Source: Geminicoccus harenae
Lineage (GTDB): Bacteria; Pseudomonadota; Alphaproteobacteria; Geminicoccales; Geminicoccaceae
Direction of reading: 5' to 3'
NCBI RefSeq assembly: GCF_019800005.1
Contig: NZ_JABGCL010000015.1
Location: forward strand, 116,118-180,117
DNA: 64,000 nt
In this document: piece after piece, positions 9,418 to 18,510 of the stretch
Layout: each line of letters starts with the position of its first letter
Numbering within the stretch: position 1 is the stretch's first letter
Notes under the pieces: generated by a model
Database searches by the model: none
Told to the model about the DNA's origin: nothing
The model's input: the letters and a program-made list of their open reading frames with translations, nothing else
Position numbers and translations under genes: made by a program

Positions 9418-10446
9418 TCAACCCATCTGGTCGGGGCGGAAATTCATGATGATGTCACGCCAGTCTTCATAGTTCTCGCGCGGCAGCTTGAGCGGCGAGC
9501 AGGCGCGGGTCGCCCGCACCGCGCTCTCCGCCACCGCACGATAGACCGGGTCCGACCCCATCCGGCCGACATCCACCGGTGCGACGCTCTGCACCGTGCC
9601 GTCCGGCGCCATCCGGATATTGACCGGGACCACCATGCCGGACAGGCCCTGCGCCGCCACCGGGATGTTCCAGCAGGGCTGGATCTGCTCCCGGACCATG
9701 GCGCCCAGCCCTGCGGCCCCCAGCCGTGCGACCGAGGTGCCCGTTTGGTTCGAGCGTGCCGGCTGGTCCGCGGCCACCTGGCCGCGCCCGTCCCGCTTCT
9801 CCGGCGCGTTCACCCGCTTGTCCAGGTTCTCCACGCTCTTGAGCAGTGCCGCGAAGTCGTCCTCGGGCTGCGCCGGTGCCGGTGGCTTCTCCGGGGCCGG
9901 CGCCTGCTCGGCCGGCTTGGGCTTGGCCTTGGGCGGTGCCGGCGCCGCGGCCGGCGGAGCGGGCGGCGGCGGGGCAGGCGGCGGTGCTGCCGGCGGGGGC
10001 GGGGGCGGTGGTGGAGGTGGCGGCGGCGGTGGCGGCGCCGGCGGCTTCGGCTCGGGCAGCGGGGTTTCGGCCGGCGCCGGCTTCACCTCCGGTGCGGGTG
10101 CCGGAGGCGGAGGAGGTGGCGGCGGTGGTGGCGGCGCCGGGGGCGGCGGTGCCGGTGGGGGTGGTGCCGGCGGTGGCGGTGGCGGCGGGGGTGCCGGCGG
10201 CGCCTTGGGCGGCTCCTTCGGCTTCTCCTCGGTCGCCTGTGCCTGGCGCGAGGCGGCCTTGCGTTCGGGGATCGGCGCCTGGGCGGCCGGCTGCGGGCGC
10301 GGCGGCAGGTCCGGCGCCTCGCTCACCAGCTCGACCGCCACGCCGCCATCCTCGGGCAGGGGCTGTCCCCATTCCGGCAGGCCGAACCAGAGCAGTCCGG
10401 CGATTAGGGCATGGAAGCCGGCCGAGGCGAGCAGGTACTTGCGCAT
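9418..10446 (-). CDS. tolA: TolA-like energy-transducing protein with polyproline spacer
   Basis: Links the TolQR motor to TolB and Pal across the periplasm. The 342-residue protein has a single N-terminal transmembrane helix (about 4-23), then an extremely Pro-rich spacer (about 79-195) including an uninterrupted run of 15 prolines, and a C-terminal domain (about 235-342) containing the VPVNIRMAPDGTVQ and AVRATRAC features of TonB/TolA C-termini. The helical Ala/Lys-rich domain II of enterobacterial TolA is absent. The position between tolR and tolB makes TolA the right call despite the TonB-like spacer. Consecutive prolines imply dependence on elongation factor P. Confidence 0.9.
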   Translation of the reverse strand: MRKYLLASAGFHALIAGLLWFGLPEWGQPLPEDGGVAVELVSEAPDLPPRPQPAAQAPIPERKAASRQAQATEEKPKEPPKAPPAPPPPPPPPAPPPPAPPPPAPPPPPPPPPPPAPAPEVKPAPAETPLPEPKPPAPPPPPPPPPPPPPPPAAPPPAPPPPAPPAAAPAPPKAKPKPAEQAPAPEKPPAPAQPEDDFAALLKSVENLDKRVNAPEKRDGRGQVAADQPARSNQTGTSVARLGAAGLGAMVREQIQPCWNIPVAAQGLSGMVVPVNIRMAPDGTVQSVAPVDVGRMGSDPVYRAVAESAVRATRACSPLKLPRENYEDWRDIIMNFRPDQMG

Positions 10447-10475
10447 CTCCCCTCACCCGCCAGCCTGGCTGCCGG

Positions 10476-10943
10476 TCACGTGTCGCCGCCAGCGAGCGGG
10501 CCGGTCTCGTCCGGTGTCTGGGTCAAGAGCGCCACCTTGGTGAAGCCCGCCGAATGGATCGCCCCCATCACCGCCATGACCTGGCCATAGTTCACCGCCT
10601 GGTCGCCGCGCACGAAGATCCGGGCCTCGGCATTGCGCTGGGTGATCGCCTGGAGGCGGGGGCCGAGCTGCGCCACGGTGATCTCGCTGTCCTGCAGATA
10701 GACCTTGCCGTCAGGGCCCACCGTCACCGCCAGCGGCTCGTCCTGGCCCGGCAGGGGCGAGCTCGCCGTCTCAGGCAGGTCCACCGCCACGCCCACGGTG
10801 AGCAGCGGGGCAGCCACCATGAACACGATCAGCAGCACCAGCATCACGTCGACCAGCGGCGTGACGTTCGGCTCGGACATCTGCCGGCGCCGCCGCCGGC
10901 CCCGGCGTCCCGACCCTGCCGGGTTGAACGAGGTCCCGGCCAT
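10476..10943 (-). CDS. tolR: biopolymer transport protein TolR (ExbD family)
   Basis: Inner-membrane partner of TolQ in the proton-driven motor. The 155-residue protein has a very basic N-terminal tail (RRGRRRRR at about 13-20), one transmembrane helix with VDVMLVLLIVFMVAAP (Asp 32, the expected proton-carrying residue), and a periplasmic domain with VFVRGDQAVNYG-type sequence. ATG 10943 overlaps nothing and follows the tolQ stop by 2 nt, which supports translational coupling. Confidence 0.95.
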   Translation of the reverse strand: MAGTSFNPAGSGRRGRRRRRQMSEPNVTPLVDVMLVLLIVFMVAAPLLTVGVAVDLPETASSPLPGQDEPLAVTVGPDGKVYLQDSEITVAQLGPRLQAITQRNAEARIFVRGDQAVNYGQVMAVMGAIHSAGFTKVALLTQTPDETGPLAGGDT

Positions 10944-10945
10944 GC

Positions 10946-11668
<723 letters not shown>

Positions 11669-11852
11669 GGTTCTGGTGATCCAGGCCGAAGCGCGGGCGC
11701 GGCCGCCGTTGCGGCAAGATGGAAAGGAGGTCAGGAACTTCAGCTAAGACAATGAAGCCGACTGACTTTCTCCGTCTGCACCTGCACCATACGCACGATG
11801 TGGTGTCAAGCGGAACTCTCGCGCAGGACGCGAGATATCATGGTTGTGCGAA

Positions 11853-12263
11853 TCAGGTCCCCATCGACGGCGCCAGGATGTCGTGCAGCGGGAACGGCAC
11901 TCGCACCGGGCGCATCGCATGGTTTACCAGCACGAGCTCCACGGCCAGCGTCGCCAGCTCCCGCTCCGCCTCAAGGACCCGCTGGCGCACCCGGACCCGG
12001 GCGCCGTCGATCCCTTCCGACCAAGTTTCCACGCTGATCTCGTCGTCGAGCCGGGCCGGGGCCAGGAATACCACGTCGCAGCGCCGCACGGCGAAATGCA
12101 GGCCGAAGCGCTCCTGGAGGGTCGGGTGGTCCATCCCGCGGCTACGCAGCCATTCGGTGCGCCCCCGCTCGGCAAAGCGCAGAAAATTGGCATGGTAGAC
12201 GATGCCGCCGGCATCCGTGTCCTCGTAATAGACCCGGATCGCCAGGCGGTGCGGCCCGGTCAT
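11853..12263 (-). CDS. ybgC: acyl-CoA thioesterase YbgC
   Basis: Hot-dog-fold thioesterase (136 residues) found at the head of tol-pal clusters, acting on short-chain or phospholipid-pathway acyl thioesters. The N-terminal [20 protein letters not shown] contains the catalytic Asp of 4-hydroxybenzoyl-CoA-thioesterase-like enzymes, and ERGRTEWLR follows. Its start overlaps the ruvB stop by 4 nt (ATGA), tying the ruv genes and tol genes into one transcription unit. Confidence 0.93.
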   Translation of the reverse strand: MTGPHRLAIRVYYEDTDAGGIVYHANFLRFAERGRTEWLRSRGMDHPTLQERFGLHFAVRRCDVVFLAPARLDDEISVETWSEGIDGARVRVRQRVLEAERELATLAVELVLVNHAMRPVRVPFPLHDILAPSMGT

Positions 12264-13291
12264 GGCGGCGGCTCGTCGAACATGCTGGGCTGCTCGATGC
12301 TGGCGGGCGGCGTCTCGCCCAGATGCAGCCAGGCTGGTCGCGTGAGCATCCGCCCGCGCGGCGTGCGCTGGACCAGGCCCTGCTGGATCAGGAACGGTTC
12401 GACCGTTTCCTCGATCGTATCGCGCTCCTCGGCCAGTGCTGCCGACAGGGTCTCGATCCCGACCGGCCCGCCGCCATAGGCGTTCGCGATCATCTTGAGA
12501 TAGCGCCGGTCCAGCGTGTCCAGCCCCAGCCGGTCGACGTCCAGGCGCAGGAGCGCCCGGTCGGCGAGGTCCCGGTCGACCGATTTCGCCCGCTCGACCG
12601 TGGCGAAGTCACGCACCCGGCGCAACAGGCGGGTGGCGACGCGCGGCGTGCCGCGGGCGCGCCGCGCGATCTCGACAGCCCCGTCCTCGGCCAAGTCGAA
12701 GCCCAGCAGCCGGGCGCCGCGGCGCAGGATCGAGACCAGCTCCTCGATCGTGTAGAACTCCAGCCGCGCCTGGATCCCGAACCGGTCGCGCAGGGGCGTG
12801 GTCAGCAGGCCGGAGCGGGTGGTGGCGCCCACCAGGGTGAAGGGCTGCACGTCGATGCGAACGGAGCGCGCGGACGGCCCCTCGCCGATCATCAGGTCGA
12901 GCTGGAAATCCTCCATCGCCGGATAGAGCACTTCCTCGATTGCCGGGGAGAGCCGGTGGATCTCGTCGATGAACAGGACGTCGCGCGGCTGGAGGTTGGT
13001 GAGCAGGGCTGCCAGGTCACCGGCGCGAGCGATGATCGGGCCGCTGGTCATGCGGAAGCCCACGCCCAGTTCGGCCGCCAGGATCTGGGCCAGCGTGGTC
13101 TTGCCGAGCCCGGGCGGCCCGGCGAAGAGCACATGGTCCAGCGGGTCGCGCCGCGCCTTGGCCGCCTCGATGAACACTTCCAGGTTGGCGCGCTGGCGGG
13201 CCTGGCCCACGAACTCGGCCAGGCGCTGCGGGCGCAAGGAGCGGTCCAGGTCGTCGACCTTTTCCAGCGCGTCGATCAGCCGCTCGCTCAT
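12260..13291 (-). CDS. ruvB: Holliday junction branch migration helicase RuvB
   Basis: AAA+ motor of the RuvAB complex that drives branch migration. The 343-residue protein shows Walker [10 protein letters not shown], Walker [10 protein letters not shown], the sensor-1 region [16 protein letters not shown] and the C-terminal winged-helix domain ending in TPRGR. The start at ATG 13291 gives [21 protein letters not shown], the normal N-terminus. It overlaps the ruvA stop by 4 nt and the ybgC start by 4 nt. Confidence 0.97.
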   Translation of the reverse strand: MSERLIDALEKVDDLDRSLRPQRLAEFVGQARQRANLEVFIEAAKARRDPLDHVLFAGPPGLGKTTLAQILAAELGVGFRMTSGPIIARAGDLAALLTNLQPRDVLFIDEIHRLSPAIEEVLYPAMEDFQLDLMIGEGPSARSVRIDVQPFTLVGATTRSGLLTTPLRDRFGIQARLEFYTIEELVSILRRGARLLGFDLAEDGAVEIARRARGTPRVATRLLRRVRDFATVERAKSVDRDLADRALLRLDVDRLGLDTLDRRYLKMIANAYGGGPVGIETLSAALAEERDTIEETVEPFLIQQGLVQRTPRGRMLTRPAWLHLGETPPASIEQPSMFDEPPP

Positions 13292-13902
13292 CGGGCCAGT
13301 TCCTTGAGCGCCAGCGTGAGCAGTTGCTGCAGTGCCATCTCCTCCTGCTGCGTGGCCAGCACCGCCTGAAGCGCGGCATAGGCTTCCGCCCGACCATAGC
13401 CCAGATTGGCCAGGGCCGAGAGCGCATCCTCGACCGGTCCGGCCGGTGCCGCGGCCCCGCCCGCCTCGGGTGCCGCCGCGACCGCACGGCCGATGCCGAG
13501 CATCGCCGCCTTGTCCTTCAGCTCCGCGCAGATCCGGGCGGCGAGCTTCGGCCCCACCCCGGGTGCCCGGGTCAGCGCCGCCTTGTCCTGGGCCGCGATC
13601 ACAGCTGCCAGCCGGGCCGGGTCGTGCACGCCCAGGATCGCCAGGGCCGAGCGTGCGCCCACGCCCTGGACCGCCTGCAGCGCCTTGAACCAGGTCCGCT
13701 CCGCCGCCTCGGCGAAGCCGAACAGGGTGATCGCGTCCTCGCGCACCTGGGTCTCGACGAACAGGTCGACGACCTCGCCGGTGCGCCCGAGCAGCGCCAG
13801 CACCCGGGCGGGGCAGAGCACCAGGTAGCCGACCCCGTTCACGTCCAGGACGATCCCGTCCTCGAGCTGCTCCAGCACCCGGCCACGCAGCCGCGCGATC
13901 AT
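13288..13902 (-). CDS. ruvA: Holliday junction DNA-binding protein RuvA
   Basis: A 204-residue tetrameric junction-recognition subunit. It begins [20 protein letters not shown] (the OB-fold domain I), has helix-hairpin-helix segments [14 protein letters not shown] and [17 protein letters not shown], and a C-terminal domain III (about 150-204) that contacts RuvB. Its ends overlap both ruvC and ruvB by 4 nt. Confidence 0.96.
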   Translation of the reverse strand: MIARLRGRVLEQLEDGIVLDVNGVGYLVLCPARVLALLGRTGEVVDLFVETQVREDAITLFGFAEAAERTWFKALQAVQGVGARSALAILGVHDPARLAAVIAAQDKAALTRAPGVGPKLAARICAELKDKAAMLGIGRAVAAAPEAGGAAAPAGPVEDALSALANLGYGRAEAYAALQAVLATQQEEMALQQLLTLALKELAR

Positions 13903-14417
13903 GCCGGGCCTCCGACCGAGGCGCGCATGCCCCGGCTGATCGCGCTGACCGTGGCGGTGCGGTTGGCATGGCAGACCGCCACGGCCAGCGCGTCGGTGGC
14001 GTCCGAGCGGTAGGTTCCGGAGCCCGGCAGGAGCAGGCGGATCATCGCCGCGACCTGCACCTTGTCCGCAGCACCGGTGCCGACCACCGCCCGCTTCACC
14101 GCCATCGGCAGATATTCGGTGACCGGCAGGCCGGCCGCGGCCGCGGTGAACATGACCACGCCGCGCGCATGGCCCAGCTTGAGCGAGGAGCCGGCGTTCT
14201 TGTTGACCACCGTGTGCTCGACCGCGGCCACCGTCGGGCTGTAGCGGGACAGGACCTCCGCCAGCCCGTCATGCAGCGTGACCAGGCGCACCGCCAGGTC
14301 GTCGGCCGTGTTGGTGTCGACCACGCCGGCCGCCACGAAGCGCAACCGGTTGCCGGCGGCCTCGACCACGCCCCAGCCGGTATGCCTGAGACCGGGATCG
14401 AGGCCCAGCACCAGCAT
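13899..14417 (-). CDS. ruvC: Holliday junction resolvase RuvC
   Basis: Endonuclease that cleaves Holliday junctions symmetrically. The 172-residue RNase-H-like fold carries the expected acidic residues: Asp in [15 protein letters not shown], Glu in [11 protein letters not shown], and the paired Asp in [14 protein letters not shown] near the C-terminus. It overlaps yebC by 1 nt (TGATG) and ruvA by 4 nt. Confidence 0.96.
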   Translation of the reverse strand: MLVLGLDPGLRHTGWGVVEAAGNRLRFVAAGVVDTNTADDLAVRLVTLHDGLAEVLSRYSPTVAAVEHTVVNKNAGSSLKLGHARGVVMFTAAAAGLPVTEYLPMAVKRAVVGTGAADKVQVAAMIRLLLPGSGTYRSDATDALAVAVCHANRTATVSAISRGMRASVGGPA

Positions 14418-15166
14418 CAGGCGGCGCTCAGCCTGGCCAGCGTCTCGTCCGAGACCTCATGGTTGGCGACCACCCGCTGGACGTCGTCGTTCTCGTCCAG
14501 CACCTCCAGCAGGCTCAGCAGCGTGTCGGCCTTGTCGTCGTCGACCGGCACGCTGTTCTGCGGCCGCCAGGTCAGGATCGCCTCGCTGGCCGAGCCGAGC
14601 TTGGCCTCCATCGCTTGCAGGACCGAGTTCAGTTCGTCCGGCGCGCACCAGATCTCGTGGTTCTCCTCGTCGCTCTCGACGTCCTGCGCGCCCGCCTCGA
14701 TCGCCGCCTCCATCACCGTGTCGGCATCGGCGAGCGCCGCGTCGAACCGGATCTTGCCGATCCGCTCGAACTGGAAGCTGACGCTGTTGCTCTCGCCCAG
14801 CGCCCCGCCATGCTTGGTGAAGGCGGAGCGCACATCGGCCGCGGTGCGGTTGCGGTTGTCGGTCAGCGCCTCGACGATGATCGCCACGCCGCCCGGGCCG
14901 TAGCCCTCGTAGCGGACCTCCTCGTAGTTCTCGGCGTCGCTGCCCTGGCTGCGCTTGATGGCCCGCTCGATATTGTCCTTCGGCACGTTGGCCTGGCGCG
15001 CCGCCTGCACGGCCATGCGCAACCGCGGATTGGCGGCGGGGTCAGGCAGGCCGGACTTCGCGGCGACCTGGACTTCCTTCATCAGGCGGGTGAACAGCGC
15101 CGACTTGGCCGCGTTCGCGCGGCCCTTGCGGTGCATGACATTCTTGGCGTGGGAATGGCCGGCCAT
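14417..15166 (-). CDS. yebC: YebC/PmpR-family DNA-binding regulatory protein
   Basis: A 249-residue member of the YebC/TACO1 family, implicated in transcription regulation and, in recent work, in translation of difficult motifs such as polyproline. It has the invariant start [21 protein letters not shown], the [13 protein letters not shown] segment and the [19 protein letters not shown] core. It is the first gene of the yebC-ruvCAB-ybgC-tol run. A polyproline-dependent TolA lies in the same cluster, which is noteworthy if YebC proteins relieve proline stalling. Confidence 0.95.
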   Translation of the reverse strand: MAGHSHAKNVMHRKGRANAAKSALFTRLMKEVQVAAKSGLPDPAANPRLRMAVQAARQANVPKDNIERAIKRSQGSDAENYEEVRYEGYGPGGVAIIVEALTDNRNRTAADVRSAFTKHGGALGESNSVSFQFERIGKIRFDAALADADTVMEAAIEAGAQDVESDEENHEIWCAPDELNSVLQAMEAKLGSASEAILTWRPQNSVPVDDDKADTLLSLLEVLDENDDVQRVVANHEVSDETLARLSAA

Positions 15167-15391
15167 CGTCTTCTGGTATGTCGGGTTCGGAGTTGGTGAC
15201 CGCAGGGTCTAGACCAAGAGGCCCGCAGGCGGAACCGGGCAGCGCAGCCGCAAACCCTGCTCCAGTCGGGATTCTCGACGATCGTCCCGGCCCTGGCGAG
15301 GGGCGGCCGGGCACAGCGGCGCTGCAAAGTTTTGTTAACTGCCATGGGCCTAGGATGCGCGGCACCAGGACAGCGCACGAGGCATCGAGCC

Positions 15392-15748
15392 ATGGATCGC
15401 ATCGAGACGGACGACGAAACCGGCGGCGAGCTCATCCCGCCCTTGGCCGAGCGCCGCTACCACCGCCGCTATCCCAGCGGCCTGTCCGCCTATATCGACG
15501 TGGACGGTGCCGTGCGCGCGGTGACGATCATGGACCTGTCGCTGGGCGGCGCCGGCCTGGCGCCCGCCTTCCCGGCCCTGGTCGGCGCACCGGTCGAGCT
15601 GGAGATCACCGCCCTGTACCCGCGCCGCCGCCTGCGCGCCCGGATCCTCAGCGTCAGTCGTTATCGCACCCATCTCCTGTTCAACTGCAACGAAGAGGAA
15701 CAGACCGCCCTGATTTCCTTCCTGCTCGCCACCGGCGAGGAGGCCTGA
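15392..15748 (+). CDS. PilZ domain-containing protein
   Basis: Small (118-residue) putative cyclic-di-GMP receptor consisting essentially of one PilZ domain. The binding motifs are present: an RRYHRRYP segment supplying the RxxxR element (about 19-26) and DLSLGGAGL supplying the D/NxSxxG element (about 48-56). ATG 15392 is chosen over a TTG at 15332 because the extra residues have no domain character. It is monocistronic-looking, divergent from yebC, with a 225-nt intergenic region. Effector output is unknown. Confidence 0.85.
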   Translation: MDRIETDDETGGELIPPLAERRYHRRYPSGLSAYIDVDGAVRAVTIMDLSLGGAGLAPAFPALVGAPVELEITALYPRRRLRARILSVSRYRTHLLFNCNEEEQTALISFLLATGEEA

Positions 15749-15838
15749 GAACTTCGGAACCGTCAGGGCGGCACTCGGGTTGTCCTGCCAAGGTTTCTCG
15801 GCCGACTGAGCATCGGCCAGAAGTTGGAGGACGAGATC

Positions 15839-16075
15839 ATGCGTAGCCTGGTGCTGCTCTTGCCGGTCGCCCTGCTGCTGGCGGCCTGCGGCGAGACCAA
15901 GACGGACCGGGGCCTGAGCGGTGCCGGCATCGGTGCCGGCGTGGGCGCCGCCACCAGTGCCGTCACCGGCGGCAGCATCCTGGGCGGCGCCGCCGTCGGC
16001 GGTGCGGCCGGCGGTGCGGCCGGTGTCCTGACCGACGAGGACGACGTCGACCTGGGCAAGCCGGTCTGGCGCTGA
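15839..16075 (+). CDS. small glycine-zipper lipoprotein
   Basis: A 78-residue predicted lipoprotein: MRSLVLLLPVALLLAACGE gives a signal peptide with lipobox LLAAC (Cys 17). The rest is a Gly/Ala-rich stretch (about 26-62) with GxxxG-like spacing typical of glycine-zipper envelope proteins, ending in an acidic LTDEDDVDLG tail. ATG 15839 has GGAGG 11 nt upstream at 15826-15830. Function is unknown. Confidence 0.7.
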   Translation: MRSLVLLLPVALLLAACGETKTDRGLSGAGIGAGVGAATSAVTGGSILGGAAVGGAAGGAAGVLTDEDDVDLGKPVWR

Positions 16076-16311
16076 GGCTGGGTCCTTCGGGTCCTGTGCC
16101 GGCAAGTGCCGCCGGGCCAAGGTGCCGGCGAGCCTACTCACGGCACGCCCACACGGCTGCCCGCAGGCGCCTGAGCAGGGCTGACGGAGCGGTCGTTCGG
16201 CCGGATACCTGCACTGCCGCCGGGAGCCGCCATTCCGACGGGCTCGGGGCGGGCTGGCTGCAGGCTGAGGCGGTGCCCCGGCTTGCTTGTTCGGCGTGTG
16301 TCATGATGCGG

Positions 16312-16341
16312 CGCCTGCGGAGCGTGCACGCTCCGCAGGCG
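16312..16341. other. perfect 30-bp palindrome in the IS110 left non-coding end
   Basis: The 30 bases are exactly self-complementary: arm CGCCTGCGGAGCGTG followed by its reverse complement, so a transcript would fold into a stem of at least 13 bp with a TGCA loop. There is no T-tract after it on either strand. It lies 133 nt before the transposase ATG, where an IS110 bridge RNA would be encoded, so it may be a structural stem of that RNA or a recombinase/terminator site. Confidence 0.6.
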
Positions 16342-16473
16342 TGGGCGGGAGGCTGTTCGTTCCCGCCGGGCCGGATGAGGCCGTGGTCGAGGTCGGCCCC
16401 GCCCGCTCTTCCATGACCCCGAATAGTTGCCCGGGCATCTGGAGCCCGCAACGCAAGCCAGGGCGGATGGATC

Positions 16474-17449
16474 ATGCCACAGGAGCGCATCTTTGTCGGG
16501 ATCGATGTGGCGAAGGACCGGCTCGACGTGCATGTTCTCGATGGCGAGGTATGCGCGGTCGCCAACTCGTGCACCGGCCGGCACCAGCTGGCCGCGCGGC
16601 TGACCGCTCTCCCTGGGCAAGTAGCGGCAGGGCTCGAGGCGTCCGGTGGCTACGAGACGCCGGTGCTGCAGGCCCTCGCCACGGCTGGCATCGCCGTCTG
16701 GCGTCTGGACGCCGGCCGGGTCCGGGCATTCGGCAGGTCGATGGGGGCCAAGGCGAAGCTTGTCCTCCGGCCCGCGAGCGGGACCGGGGGAACCGACGCC
16801 ATCGATGCCGCGGTGATCGCGCGCTGCCTGAAGGCGACCATCGACACGGTGCCGGCCTGGCAGCCCGATCCCGAGATCGCGCGGCTGGCAACCCTGGTGC
16901 GCTTTCGCAGCCGCCTGGCGGCAAAACTCGCCGCGCTCAAGGCGCGATGACCCCGCCGACGAGCCCCTGATCGACCGCATCGTTCAAGACAAGCTGCGCG
17001 CCGCGATGCTGGCCATCGCCGAGCTCGACCACGCCATCCTGGCCCTGATCGCCCAGGTGGAGCGGCTCGACCATCACGCCCGGCTCCTCAAAAGCGCCCC
17101 CGGCGTCGGCCCGGTGCTCGCCGCCACCCTCATCGCCGAACCGCCTGAACTCGGCAGCGTATCCAGCCGTCAGGCGGCAGTGCTGGTCGGCGTGGCCCCT
17201 TATGACCGCCAGTCCGGACGCCGCCAAAAAACCCGTCGCTGCGCCGGCGGCCGCAGCCATCTGCGCAAGATCCTCTACATGGCCGCGCTCGCCGCCATCC
17301 GCGCCAAGCAGGCCAACCCCTTCAAGACCACCTACCACCGCCTGAAAACCGCCGGCAAAGCCGCCAAGGTCGCCATCGTCACGGTCATGCGCAAGGTCAT
17401 CGTCACCCTCAACACCATGATCCGCAACAACACCGCCTGGGCACCATGA
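16474..17449 (+). pseudogene. IS110-family transposase, frameshifted
   Basis: Part 1 (16474-16950) is the DEDD_Tnp_IS110 domain: GIDVAKDRLDV with the first Asp, AGLEASGGYE with the Glu, and TDAIDAAVIARC with the third acidic site. Part 2 continues in the +1 frame to 17449 and is the Transposase_20 domain: KSAPGVGPVLAATLIAE, LVGVAPYDRQSGRR, and GGRSHLRKILYMAALAA with the catalytic Ser region. One missing base in the GCGCGATGAC segment at about 16943-16951 explains the break: adding a C would read K-A-R-D-D and join the halves. An 11-residue insertion, LVLRPASGTGG, separates GAKAK from TDAIDA where family members are contiguous. Confidence 0.85.
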
Positions 17450-17491
17450 ACACCGAACACAGTTGCCTTGACCGGGTTGCTGGCTGGTGGC

Positions 17492-18391
17492 TCAGCTCTG
17501 GGCCAGCGGACCATCGACCGCGACCTGGAGATGGCCGGCGGAGCAGCGCTCGACCCGGGCACACACGCCATAGACCTGGGCCAGCATGTCCGGCCGGATG
17601 ACCTCGGCGGGCGTGCCGTCGGCATGGAGCCGGCCGCGGTCCAGCACCACGATCCGGTCGGACCAGCGGCCCGCCAGCGAAAGGTCGTGCAGCACCAGGA
17701 GGACCGTGCGCCCTTCGGCGGCCAGTGCGCGGACCACCGCCATGACCTCGACCTGGTGGCGCAGGTCGAGGGCGCTGGTGGGCTCGTCCAGCAGCAGGAG
17801 GCCGGTGCCACGCACCACCGCCTGGGCCAGCGCCACCATCTGGCGCTGGCCGCCCGAGAGGCGGTCCAGCGGCTCCATGGCCAGGTCCGCCACCTGCAGG
17901 CGCTGCAACGCCGCCAGCGCCCGCTCCGGTGCGGGAGTGTCGCGCGCCTGGCCCGGCAGTAGTGCCGGCGCGGCACCCGGCCCGTCCGGCCCCGTCTGCC
18001 CGGCCGGCGAGGCATGCAGCGCGCCCAGCACGGTTTCCAGCACGCTGAGTGCCGTGCCGGCCGGCAGGGTCTGCGGCATGTAGGTCGCGAGCTTGGCCCG
18101 GGCGGCGAACGACAGGCCGCCGAGTTCCTGGCCGGCGAAGCGGATGCTGCCTTTGGCCGGCAGCAGTCCCGCCAGGCCGCGCAGCAGGGTCGACTTGCCG
18201 GCCCCATTGGGGCCGACCAGGCTGGTCACGCTGCCGGCCGGGATAGGGGCCAGGCTCAGCCCCTGGATCACCGGCCGGCCGCGATAGCCCGCGCGCACGT
18301 CCCGGATGACCAGGCCCTGCGCCGAGCCTGCCCCCTGCCCCTGTTCCATGTCGGCCAGGCGCGGCCGTGCGCCGCCATCGGTCATCACCAA
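17492..18391 (-). CDS. iron-siderophore ABC transporter ATP-binding protein (FepC/FecE-like)
   Basis: Cytoplasmic ATPase powering import of a ferric siderophore. The 299-residue protein shows Walker A GPNGAGKST (60-68), Q-loop Gln (about 107), signature LSGGQ (178-182), Walker B LLLLDEP (198-204) and the H-loop (VLHDLS). Between Q-loop and signature is an unusual Gly/Pro/Ala-rich insertion (about 127-156). It is divergent from the FecCD permease and its 3' end abuts the IS110 element. An alternative start at 18349 would trim a non-conserved N-terminus. Substrate specificity is inferred from the siderophore genes next door. Confidence 0.88.
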   Translation of the reverse strand: MVMTDGGARPRLADMEQGQGAGSAQGLVIRDVRAGYRGRPVIQGLSLAPIPAGSVTSLVGPNGAGKSTLLRGLAGLLPAKGSIRFAGQELGGLSFAARAKLATYMPQTLPAGTALSVLETVLGALHASPAGQTGPDGPGAAPALLPGQARDTPAPERALAALQRLQVADLAMEPLDRLSGGQRQMVALAQAVVRGTGLLLLDEPTSALDLRHQVEVMAVVRALAAEGRTVLLVLHDLSLAGRWSDRIVVLDRGRLHADGTPAEVIRPDMLAQVYGVCARVERCSAGHLQVAVDGPLAQS

Positions 18392-18510
18392 GCGCAGAAC
18401 CCTCCCATCCGATGAGCCGGATATTCAAGTGAGGGGGCCCGGATGGTAGAGCCGGGCCCGCGGGCGCTGCCGCGGCCCCGCGCACCTCCCATCCTCGACT
18501 GGTTCCAACC

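Larger units (their letters stand above)
16100..17485. mobile_element. IS110-family insertion sequence (ends approximate)
   Basis: The element comprises a DEDD transposase gene (frameshifted), a long non-coding left flank (about 370-400 nt after the lipoprotein stop) and a short right flank (17450-17491) that abuts the stop codon of the siderophore ATPase gene. IS110 elements have no terminal inverted repeats and usually no target duplication, so the ends cannot be fixed from one copy. A long left non-coding end is the hallmark of the IS110 group and is where the bridge RNA is encoded. No second copy is in this window. Confidence 0.7.

Noticed and set aside
9862..10213. The GGC/GGT-rich stretch as a non-coding repeat
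   Set aside because: It is the coding sequence of the TolA polyproline spacer; the reading frame is continuous and the flanking domains are intact.
16940..16960. Programmed frameshifting in the IS110 transposase
   Set aside because: No slippery heptamer is present at the junction; IS110 transposases are normally one frame, and a single missing base explains the break.
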